Below are positions 1 to 4,735 of a DNA stretch of 6,136 nt, piece by piece; within the stretch, counting starts at the first letter, position 1; every line of letters starts with the position of its first letter. The translations under genes and the position numbers were made by a program. The notes under the pieces were generated by a model. The model was not told the DNA's origin and did not search any database. It worked only from the letters and a program-made list of their open reading frames with translations. This stretch comes from Candidatus Altimarinota bacterium (GTDB lineage Bacteria > Patescibacteriota > Gracilibacteria > UBA4473), in assembly GCA_018401175.1 (NCBI GenBank), contig JAGYLK010000119.1, positions 1-6,136 on the forward strand, written 5' to 3'.

Positions 1-134
1 CAATTATGGAAAAAACTCCTCAACAAAAAACGATTCGTTCTTCTCAAGAAAGATCCACAGCACCTACCGAAAAGATCCTCTCCGATTCCACAGACAATAA
101 GTCCCCTTCAACTATTCCGTTCCCCACAGAATAA
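1..134 (+). CDS. C-terminal tail of an unidentified plus-strand gene (partial)
   Basis: An open plus-strand frame enters from the left edge (first full codon at position 3) and ends at TAA 132-134. The visible 43 residues are hydrophilic and rich in Ser, Thr, Pro, Gln and Lys, with no recognisable domain. They look like a disordered tail. An ATG at 6-8 could instead start a separate 42-residue peptide, but no ribosome binding site can be seen in the few bases before it. The minus strand has no competing frame here. The frame stops 5 bp before the end of the convergent dCMP-deaminase-like gene, matching the tight packing elsewhere. I do not recognise the protein. Confidence is limited because so little of it is visible and the composition is low in complexity. 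Confidence 0.4.
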   Translation, partial: IMEKTPQQKTIRSSQERSTAPTEKILSDSTDNKSPSTIPFPTE

Positions 135-139
135 AAAAA

Positions 140-601
140 TCATTGAAATTTCTTCCCGGCTCCTTCTAGCAAAAAAACTCGCCCAATTCCCACATCAATC
201 ATTTTTTCCCAACAACTCTCACAACACCACCAGTGTCCCCACAGATACAAATCTGCGCCCGTTAAGTCGTGTCCATTTCTTTTTGCGTCTCGGATTGCCG
301 ATTGTTCTGCGTGAAATTTGGGGGAACATCCATAACACGTCCAATACATTTTTCCTGACGCCACGGGAAATACCCTTCTCAGTCCTTTTCGTACACAGCC
401 AATGTGTTTATGAAAAAGAGACTTGTTTCCCCCTCGACCCAAAACGGATTCATCTCGAACTACCACTGATCCTGTCGGATGCCCTTCATCCGTAGAAAAA
501 ACGTACGCAGCATTTTTTGCCTCTTGCATAAATTCATTCTCCTCCGGCACATAAAAAATTTCCCATCCCAATGGGACATAAGGCAATCGCTCAGTATTCA
601 T
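140..601 (-). CDS. dCMP deaminase-like zinc enzyme (cytidine/deoxycytidylate deaminase family)
   Basis: This 153-residue protein belongs to the zinc-dependent cytidine/deoxycytidylate deaminase superfamily, whose dCMP deaminases convert dCMP to dUMP in the cytosol. The zinc site is visible: His97-Ala-Glu99, with Glu99 as the proton shuttle, and Cys127/Cys130. The usual Pro before the first Cys is replaced by Cys126. Upstream lie the Cys-x-Arg element (Cys69, Arg71) and a CxxC pair (Cys89, Cys92) just before HAE, as in ComEB-type dCMP deaminases. His64 and His66 nearby could add to a second structural metal site, which is an inference. The ATG at 601 overlaps the end of the preceding deaminase/dUTPase-fold gene by 11 bp, so translation is probably coupled; no Shine-Dalgarno sequence is seen, only an A-run. 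The gene is third in the DHFR operon, which places it in dTMP supply. The substrate could also be 5-methyl-dCMP, given the unusual ThyA homologue nearby. Confidence 0.85.
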   Translation of the reverse strand: MNTERLPYVPLGWEIFYVPEENEFMQEAKNAAYVFSTDEGHPTGSVVVRDESVLGRGGNKSLFHKHIGCVRKGLRRVFPVASGKMYWTCYGCSPKFHAEQSAIRDAKRNGHDLTGADLYLWGHWWCCESCWEKMIDVGIGRVFLLEGAGKKFQ

Positions 602-1247
602 TATTCTTTTTTTTTAACTCCGCAAGACGCCCCGTTCGAATAAGTGCTAGTTCTTCATCGGCATCACATTTTCCCTCCAGACCATTTGCCCTTGCTCCTT
701 CATATTTCGCGTATTGTGCTCCATGACGCATTGCATCTTCTTTTTGCAAGTCACTTGCGAGTTTCTGAAACACGATTTGGCAGATTCTTTCTCCCGGATA
801 AATACGAATTATTTGAGAAGTTGTTTTGTTTAAAATAGGAATCATCAAATGTCCCGAATAGTGCGCATCAACAATTCCTGTCAAATCAACCGAAAGACCT
901 CGACGATTCACAGAACTTCGTGGATACAAAATGCCCATCAAGTCATCTGCGCGCAAAGAAACTTTTTCGTACGTACTCGCGATAACGGACTCTCCTGGCG
1001 CAAGTTCAAAAAATTGTCCAGGTTCGAGTTCTATTTTTTCAAAATTATCTGCTACACATTCCGTTACATCAACGGTCAAAACCTCGCGACCACGATCTGA
1101 AATCTTCCATATTTTAGGGAGATAAAACGTCGTCCCCAGTCGCATATCTACAGCATGCGGCTGGTCTTGATATTTATCAAGCGCTGGCTCGAAAATTAGT
1201 TTTTCGTCCCGAATAAGCTGTCCGATTTCGTTTCTCGTAAGAATCAT
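591..1247 (-). CDS. dCTP deaminase/dUTPase-fold protein, probably a dUTPase or dCTPase lacking the deaminase Glu
   Basis: This is a 218-residue member of the dCTP deaminase/dUTPase superfamily. Visible blocks are: an N-terminus starting MILTRNEIG, typical of Dcd; HAVDMRLG (31-38); YPRSSV (108-113); GIVDAHYSG (124-132); GERICQIVF (152-160); and AKYEGARANG towards the C-terminus. In dCTP deaminases a catalytic Glu (Glu138 in E. coli) lies five residues after the Gly that ends the xDxxWxG block. Here that position is Pro137. The block itself keeps the Asp127 and Tyr130 of trimeric dUTPases. Pyrophosphate release (dUTP to dUMP, or dCTP to dCMP) is therefore more likely than deamination, which is an inference. 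I chose the ATG at 1247 over an upstream ATG at 1265. It forms an ATGA overlap with the DHFR stop and matches the family N-terminus. The gene's own end overlaps the dCMP-deaminase-like gene by 11 bp. Confidence 0.85.
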   Translation of the reverse strand: MILTRNEIGQLIRDEKLIFEPALDKYQDQPHAVDMRLGTTFYLPKIWKISDRGREVLTVDVTECVADNFEKIELEPGQFFELAPGESVIASTYEKVSLRADDLMGILYPRSSVNRRGLSVDLTGIVDAHYSGHLMIPILNKTTSQIIRIYPGERICQIVFQKLASDLQKEDAMRHGAQYAKYEGARANGLEGKCDADEELALIRTGRLAELKKKNNEY

Positions 1248-1750
1248 TTTTTTACGGTGTACCAAAGTGCGAGCGTAGTTTCTCCAATTTTCTCAAATTT
1301 TTCAAGCGCAAGATTCATTTCCACGGTTTCATCAAAAACCCCTAGTCCTTTGCCAAAGACAAGGGGAGAAAGCGTAACGATTATTTCATCAATCAGGTTT
1401 TGACGAGCGAATAGGGAATTTACCGTTGTCCCACCAGCAACAATCGGATTTTGAAATCCGAGAGATTTTAGCTTTTGTAAAATTTCTTTTGGAGACAGAG
1501 AGGTGAAAACTAAATTTTCCTCGCGTTCCTCCCACTCGCCAGCACTTCGGGACAAAACAACTGAAAGTCTCCCGGGCAAAACACCGGGCAGGGTTTCAAA
1601 TGTCGTGCGACCAAAAATCATCACGCCTGATTCTTTCGTTCGTGAACGAAAAAACTTCTTATCCGCACTCTCGGTCCAATCTGGAAAATGATTCGCATCT
1701 TTTGCGATTCGACCATCAATGGTTTGCGCCATCAGAAGAGAGACTTTCAT
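1244..1750 (-). CDS. Dihydrofolate reductase family protein (RibD C-terminal-like)
   Basis: This 168-residue protein has the DHFR/RibD_C fold. It starts MKVSLLMAQTIDGRIA, has an acidic residue at Asp30 aligning with the catalytic Asp27 of E. coli FolA, then GRTTFETLPG and LPGRLSVVLSR (NADPH-binding region), VAGGTTVNSLF, and a C-terminal SPLVFGKG segment typical of RibD-like reductases. The expected reaction is NADPH-dependent reduction of dihydrofolate made by the thymidylate-forming enzyme. The alternative is reduction of a riboflavin intermediate. The neighbours, including a ThyA-family gene, favour folate. A TTG 36 bp upstream would lengthen the frame, but the family N-terminus and the promoter spacing support the ATG at 1750. 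It is first in the operon, and its stop overlaps the next start as ATGA. No Shine-Dalgarno sequence is seen, and the -10-like CAAAAT lies only 8 bp before the ATG. Confidence 0.85.
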   Translation of the reverse strand: MKVSLLMAQTIDGRIAKDANHFPDWTESADKKFFRSRTKESGVMIFGRTTFETLPGVLPGRLSVVLSRSAGEWEEREENLVFTSLSPKEILQKLKSLGFQNPIVAGGTTVNSLFARQNLIDEIIVTLSPLVFGKGLGVFDETVEMNLALEKFEKIGETTLALWYTVKK

Positions 1751-1786
1751 GTGCTTGTATTTTGCAGAAAAATACAGTAAAATCAA
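1751..1786 (-). promoter_or_regulatory. Candidate promoter of the DHFR operon, leaderless type
   Basis: On the minus strand, TTGATT (1786-1781) is followed by 16 bp, CAAAAT (1764-1759) and 8 bp to the ATG at 1750. Each hexamer matches the sigma70 consensus at four of six positions. Transcription would begin at or within a base or two of the start codon. Confidence 0.45.
1755..1783 (+). promoter_or_regulatory. Candidate promoter of the small broken ORF
   Basis: TTGTAT (1755-1760, weak) is followed by 17 bp and TAAAAT (1778-1783, five of six positions). The start point would be near 1790, giving a leader of about 18 bases before the ATG at 1808. It overlaps the divergent DHFR promoter almost completely. 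Confidence 0.3.
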
Positions 1787-1807
1787 TCGACTTTCCCTCT
1801 ACCAAAA

Positions 1808-2104
1808 ATGAAGTCTTCTGAAATTATTCGCCTCGTACAGAAAGATGCCCTCGCATCCGAACTCGATGACCCTCATCAATTTGCGGAAGATATTGCCCTG
1901 GTGATAAAAAATGCCTTTTCTCCTAATGCTATTCGGTTGATTCCCGATTCCTTTTAGAAACAGGAAATTCCTGTTGTTGTTTCTCTCAGGAAAATGATGG
2001 AAGAAGGAGACAAAACGTTCCAAGAAAAAAGTCCTCTCGGCCCCGTTGAATATCTTCGAGCGAATCTTCACGAAAAAATAAATCAACAAGCTCAATTAAA
2101 TTAG
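1808..2104 (+). pseudogene. Unknown small protein gene interrupted by one in-frame TAG
   Basis: From ATG 1808 the frame runs 49 codons (starting MKSSEIIRLVQ, ending RLIPDSF) to TAG at 1955-1957. It then stays open for another 48 codons (KQEIPVVVSLRK... to NQQAQLN) to TAG at 2102-2104. Both halves are hydrophilic, rich in charged residues and probably helical, and they read as one 98-codon gene with a single nonsense codon. The +1 frame closes after about 13 codons past the TAG. TAG also ends the ThyA-family gene in this window, so general reassignment is unlikely. The options are a recent nonsense mutation, a sequencing error, read-through, or a genuine 49-residue protein. I do not recognise the family. 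The minus-strand frame over the same bases is Phe-rich and looks like a shadow. It lies 45 bp upstream of the ferritin-VIT1 gene on the same strand. Confidence 0.5.
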
Positions 2105-2113
2105 CTCACTGTA

Positions 2114-2142
2114 TTGATTTTCCTTGAAAACTTGCTCATTAT
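2114..2142 (+). promoter_or_regulatory. Candidate promoter of the ferritin-VIT1 gene, leaderless type
   Basis: TTGATT (2114-2119) is followed by 17 bp, CATTAT (2137-2142) and 7 bp to the ATG at 2150. The layout is almost the same as that of the DHFR promoter, including the identical -35 hexamer. There is no Shine-Dalgarno sequence before the ATG. Confidence 0.45.
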
Positions 2143-2149
2143 TTGGGCA

Positions 2150-3025
2150 ATGGAACAACTCTCCCCCGAACTCAGAGCCAAACTTTTAAAATTCCAACGA
2201 AGTGAACGCACCGAGGCGATTGTCTACAAAAGACTTGCCAAACAATGCAAGAGTAAAAAAAATTGTGAAATATTAAAACAAATTGCTGCGGACGAATTGC
2301 GCCATGCTGAATTTTGGAGAAATGCTGTTGGCGGAGAAACAGTCGAAGGAGATTCTTTTCGCGCTTATTGGTGGAGCTTTGTTTCGCGCTTTTTAGGGAT
2401 TACGTTTGGCTTACGATTGATGGAGGGAGGCGAAGGAAGTGCTCAAAAAATCTACGCCGGGGTAAGCGACACCGTTCCTGGTGTCGACATTATTATTGCT
2501 GACGAGGAAGAACATGAACAAACCCTTATCGGCATTCTTGATGAAAAAAAATTGGAATATGTCGGCTCTATTGTTTTGGGGTTAAACGATGCACTCGTAG
2601 AACTCACAGGAGCTCTCGCGGGATTTTCTTTTGCGATTCAAAACACGCGCCTCATAGCGCTTCTTGGGGTTATTACGGGGGTTGCTGCAACATTGTCCAT
2701 GGCGGCAAGTGAATATTTATCTAATCGTGCGGATGGCAACAAAAATGCTCTTACTGCCTCTACTTACACGGGAATCGCCTATTTAATAACAGTGGTTCTT
2801 CTGGTCACTCCTTATTTCTTATTTGAAAACTATCTCCACGCACTGGGGACAATGATTGGAATTGTGCTTTTTGTTATCGCCGCATTCACGTTTTATCTTT
2901 CTGTCGCAAAAAATGAAAAATTCTGGGATCGGTTTGGAGAGATGGCGGCCATCAGTATTGGCGTTGCAGCATTGTCTTTTGGGATTGGCGTTGCGGCGAG
3001 GTTGTGGTTGGGGGTTGAGGTTTAA
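2150..3025 (+). CDS. MbfA-like fusion: ferritin-like di-iron domain plus VIT1/CCC1 iron/manganese transporter
   Basis: This 291-residue protein has two parts. Residues 1-135 form a rubrerythrin/ferritin-like four-helix domain with di-iron ligands in the usual order: Glu19 or Glu22, E49xxH52, Glu92 or Glu95, and E119xxH122. Residues 138-291 form a VIT1/CCC1 membrane domain with about five hydrophobic segments (roughly 141-165, 167-190, 208-230, 232-254, 268-288), including GLNDALVE and SMAASEYLS, the conserved metal-path motifs. The family moves Fe(II) or Mn(II) across membranes. MbfA proteins of this architecture export iron in rhizobia, with the ferritin domain on the cytoplasmic side. The same role here is an inference. 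A TTG at 2114 would add 12 hydrophobic residues, but that stretch holds the likely promoter, so I chose the ATG at 2150. There is no functional link to the flanking nucleotide genes. Confidence 0.88.
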   Translation: MEQLSPELRAKLLKFQRSERTEAIVYKRLAKQCKSKKNCEILKQIAADELRHAEFWRNAVGGETVEGDSFRAYWWSFVSRFLGITFGLRLMEGGEGSAQKIYAGVSDTVPGVDIIIADEEEHEQTLIGILDEKKLEYVGSIVLGLNDALVELTGALAGFSFAIQNTRLIALLGVITGVAATLSMAASEYLSNRADGNKNALTASTYTGIAYLITVVLLVTPYFLFENYLHALGTMIGIVLFVIAAFTFYLSVAKNEKFWDRFGEMAAISIGVAALSFGIGVAARLWLGVEV

Positions 3026-3045
3026 AAATATCACCAACAAAAATG

Positions 3046-3068
3046 AACCTCTCATTAAATTGAGGGTT
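3046..3068. repeat. Imperfect hairpin between the transporter and the transposase gene
   Basis: AACCTCTCA (3046-3054) can pair with TGAGGGTT (3061-3068), giving eight base pairs with one bulged T and a six-base loop. No T-run follows, so it is a poor intrinsic terminator. It could be a weak processing site or a degenerate REP-like unit. Its function is unknown. Confidence 0.3.
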
Positions 3069-3081
3069 GTGGATCCACTGT

Positions 3082-3113
3082 GAAATTTTTATAAATATCA
3101 AAATAAAAATTTC
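3082..3113. repeat. Perfect 11-bp inverted repeat abutting the transposase start codon
   Basis: GAAATTTTTAT (3082-3092) and ATAAAAATTTC (3103-3113) are exact reverse complements separated by 10 bases, ending two bases before the ATG at 3116. In an mRNA starting upstream, the hairpin would occupy the ribosome landing site and could hold down transposase translation, as leader hairpins do in IS200-type elements. It is AT-rich, so stability is modest. Confidence 0.6.
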
Positions 3114-3115
3114 CC

Positions 3116-3646
3116 ATGTCCCGATCCGTTAACCGTAAAAATACCCGCATGAAACAATGGGATTATTCCCGTGATGGGTTGTATTTCATAACAATTTGCG
3201 TGAAGGATCGTCATTGTGTGTTTGGTGCCGTTCAAAACAAAATAATGCGATTAAATAATTGGGGGCGCCATGCATATGAATGTTGGCAACAAATTCCAAA
3301 TCATTTTCCAGGTGTGATAATCGATCAATTTGTGGTTATGCCGAACCATGTGCATGGGATTGTTGTTATTGAGGAAAACCACGCCTCCGTAGGGAACAAA
3401 TATATTTGTTCCCTAACAAAAAACACAAAATCAAAACACCGAAATATGATGAAATTATCCAAAATAATTGCCACATATAAGGCGGCGGTCACCCGAAAAA
3501 TAAATAAATTTTCATCAAATAATTATTTCCAATGGCAACGGTCATTTCACGACCACATCATTCGCAATGAACGCGAATTAATAAATATCCAAAATTACAT
3601 ATTTTTTAACCCAGATAACTGGCGCGATGACGATTTTTTTGTATGA
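3116..3646 (+). CDS. REP-associated tyrosine transposase (RAYT; Y1/HUH, IS200-like)
   Basis: This 176-residue protein is a single-strand DNA transposase of the TnpA-REP family. The HUH motif is His78-Val-His80, in VVMPNHVHGIVV. The single catalytic tyrosine is Tyr121, in the helix LSKIIATYKAAVTRKIN. The C-terminal block WQRSFHDHIIRNERE...YIFFNPDNW (about 144-171) is a hallmark of RAYTs. The N-terminal RDGLYFITICVKDR segment is also typical. These enzymes nick next to GTAG/GGAG-tagged hairpins and are thought to spread REP sequences; most act on elements in trans and are domesticated. The length is normal and no lesion is seen, so it is probably functional. It sits between a hairpin at its start and the ThyA-family gene, whose stop is 4 bp beyond its own. 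No flanking target duplication was recognised. A palindrome lies inside the gene. Confidence 0.93.
   Translation: MSRSVNRKNTRMKQWDYSRDGLYFITICVKDRHCVFGAVQNKIMRLNNWGRHAYECWQQIPNHFPGVIIDQFVVMPNHVHGIVVIEENHASVGNKYICSLTKNTKSKHRNMMKLSKIIATYKAAVTRKINKFSSNNYFQWQRSFHDHIIRNERELINIQNYIFFNPDNWRDDDFFV
3389..3415. repeat. GTAG-tagged perfect palindrome inside the transposase gene (REP-like)
   Basis: Bases 3390-3415 form a perfect 26-bp palindrome; one arm is TAGGGAACAAATA. GTAG (3389-3392) sits at its 5' foot, directly before the GGAACAAATA arm. A tetranucleotide GTAG or GGAG beside a hairpin is the signature of REP elements recognised by RAYTs. It is translated in frame as residues 92-100, in the variable loop between the HUH motif and the catalytic tyrosine. 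Whether it is an inserted REP or simply codon-encoded is not known. Confidence 0.6.
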
Positions 3647-3650
3647 AACG

Positions 3651-4505
3651 CTATAAAACAATCGACATCCGCCCGAGCGATTCCTGCGGTTCATATTTTG
3701 ATTTCAATTGCTCAAAACACTCCTGCACCAACGCCTCTGAATCACCATCCCCAATCTCCGCACGATCAAACGCATTCTTTGGACACGTGAACGGGATTGC
3801 TTCTGATAAACATTCACGTGCAATAATCTCCTTCGCCTGCTCAAAATGAATGTCATAAATGTGTGCATTCGAAATTGAGATAGTCAAAAATCCAACGCCG
3901 ACGCCTATTTTTTCAGCTAGAAAATGAGCCAATAAAGCAAATCCGGCTGTGTCATGCGGGTTCCCCAGCATCATGTCATTCGAGCGAATTACTAAATGGA
4001 GATGAAGTTTCCCGCCAATAATTTGAACCGTGAACGTGTACGGACAGGGAACGTTTTTCTTCTTTGTCCCATTCGCCAACCCGTCATCCGCAGGATCCCA
4101 CATGAGAATTACCCCATGACGAGAACTCGAATCTTGCGCCAGAAGCTGGATAAGGCCATCTACCTGATCCCTCCCAAAATGCTTTCTCCAACGAAATCCA
4201 TATGCCGATTCCACACAATTATTTTCTTCTGCAAAATCATCCCAAATCTTGGTAAACTTCTGCAAAAATTCCAAATCTTTTCCCCCCATGAGAAACCACA
4301 CCTGTTCGGCAATAAAAACTTTTAATGGAATTTTACGCAACGTAAGAAGCGGAAATCCTTTTTCCAAATCAAACTTCATCGTCATCCCGGGAAGAGATTT
4401 GCATACGTGTCCTGTCCTCTCATTCATTTCTTCAAATCCGTGCTCCATGATCTCGCGAAGTACGTTTTGATACTGCTGGTCAAATTGATTTTTCATCGTG
4501 TCCAT
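3651..4505 (-). CDS. thyA: ThyA-family enzyme; possible dCMP (hydroxy)methylase rather than thymidylate synthase
   Basis: This 284-residue protein is clearly of the thymidylate synthase fold (E. coli ThyA has 264). Visible elements: phosphate-binding Arg30 in ERTG; Glu67 in AEQVWFL; IWDDFAEEN and AYGFRWR; Arg129, with His130 where the second phosphate-binding Arg is usual; nucleophile Cys154 in NVPCPY; RSNDMMLG (174-181); and His215/Tyr217 in AHIY. Two substrate-reading residues differ. Asp185 replaces the invariant Asn (E. coli Asn177) and Pro155 replaces His147. Asn-to-Asp at this position switches L. casei thymidylate synthase to dCMP, and T4 dCMP hydroxymethylase has Asp there. Both enzyme types use methylene-tetrahydrofolate, and the methylating type needs DHFR. 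The start is ATG 4505 with AGGA four bases upstream, or ATG 4496 if the promoter reading is right. The gene ends in TAG, 4 bp from the convergent transposase gene. Confidence 0.9.
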   Translation of the reverse strand: MDTMKNQFDQQYQNVLREIMEHGFEEMNERTGHVCKSLPGMTMKFDLEKGFPLLTLRKIPLKVFIAEQVWFLMGGKDLEFLQKFTKIWDDFAEENNCVESAYGFRWRKHFGRDQVDGLIQLLAQDSSSRHGVILMWDPADDGLANGTKKKNVPCPYTFTVQIIGGKLHLHLVIRSNDMMLGNPHDTAGFALLAHFLAEKIGVGVGFLTISISNAHIYDIHFEQAKEIIARECLSEAIPFTCPKNAFDRAEIGDGDSEALVQECFEQLKSKYEPQESLGRMSIVL

Positions 4506-4518
4506 TTTGTCCTAGAAT
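4490..4518 (+). promoter_or_regulatory. Candidate promoter of the DUF1858-GlmU-like operon, leaderless type
   Basis: TTTTCA (4490-4495, four of six positions) is followed by 17 bp, TAGAAT (4513-4518, five of six; the best -10 in the window) and 7 bp to the ATG at 4526. It overlaps the divergent ThyA-family promoter, so the two probably compete for RNA polymerase. Confidence 0.5.
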
Positions 4519-4532
4519 CCCTGCGATGACAA
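4504..4532 (-). promoter_or_regulatory. Candidate promoter of the ThyA-family gene
   Basis: On the minus strand, TTGTCA (4532-4527, five of six positions) is followed by 17 bp, CAAAAT (4509-4504, four of six) and 7 bp to the ATG at 4496. If used, it makes 4496 the start (281 residues) and the mRNA leaderless. The competing reading is translation from ATG 4505 with AGGA at 4513-4510. Confidence 0.4.
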
Positions 4533-4735
4533 CTCAAAAAATAACCGGCGACGAAACTATTGGAGAAATTCTTATGATGAAGTCCGCTGCGGGAGAGATT
4601 CTTTTTGATGCGGGGCTCGGATGTGCCATGTGCTCTCATGCACAGGTTGAAAGTTTGCGAGATGGATGTCTCGCACACGGTTTTGATGAGGAAGAAATTA
4701 TGTATCTTGTACATGAACTTAATGAAGCCGAATGA
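4526..4735 (+). CDS. DUF1858 small CxxC protein (hybrid-cluster-associated disulfide domain type)
   Basis: This 69-residue protein matches the DUF1858 / TIGR03980 pattern: TIGEILMMKSAAGEILFDAGLGCAMCSHAQVESL, then an HGFDEEEI segment and a terminal helix ending in LNE. The CxxC (Cys33, Cys36) sits in the conserved GLGCAMC position and could bind metal or form a redox-active disulfide. The function of this domain is not established; it occurs alone or fused to ScdA/RIC-type and hybrid-cluster-associated proteins. Its ATG is only 20 bp from the divergent ThyA-family ATG, and no Shine-Dalgarno sequence is present. Its TGA overlaps the start of the GlmU-like gene as ATGA, so the two are co-translated. 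Nothing visible ties it to sugar-nucleotide chemistry, so the pairing may be simple compaction. Confidence 0.85.
   Translation: MTTQKITGDETIGEILMMKSAAGEILFDAGLGCAMCSHAQVESLRDGCLAHGFDEEEIMYLVHELNEAE

Noticed and set aside
50..131. Three CCACAG-containing sites at roughly 35-bp spacing, resembling a DnaA-box or iteron array
   Set aside because: They encode Ser-Thr or Pro-Thr in the partial left-edge ORF, their flanks differ, and none matches the DnaA box well.
1799..2095. Minus-strand 98-codon frame opposite the broken plus-strand ORF
   Set aside because: It is very rich in Phe, Arg and Asn, typical of the antisense of a Lys/Glu-rich frame, starts at a weak position and resembles nothing. The plus frame has better coding character even with its TAG.
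2114..2149. TTG start extending the ferritin-VIT1 protein by a short hydrophobic N-terminus as a signal peptide
   Set aside because: The added stretch coincides with a good promoter-like pair, it is not found in the family, and the ferritin domain is expected on the cytoplasmic side.
3026..3650. A complete IS200/IS605-type insertion sequence with both ends and a tnpB/IscB partner or guide RNA
   Set aside because: The protein is of the RAYT class. There is no TnpB-like gene nearby, the ThyA-family gene begins 4 bp after its stop, and no matched right-end hairpin is seen.
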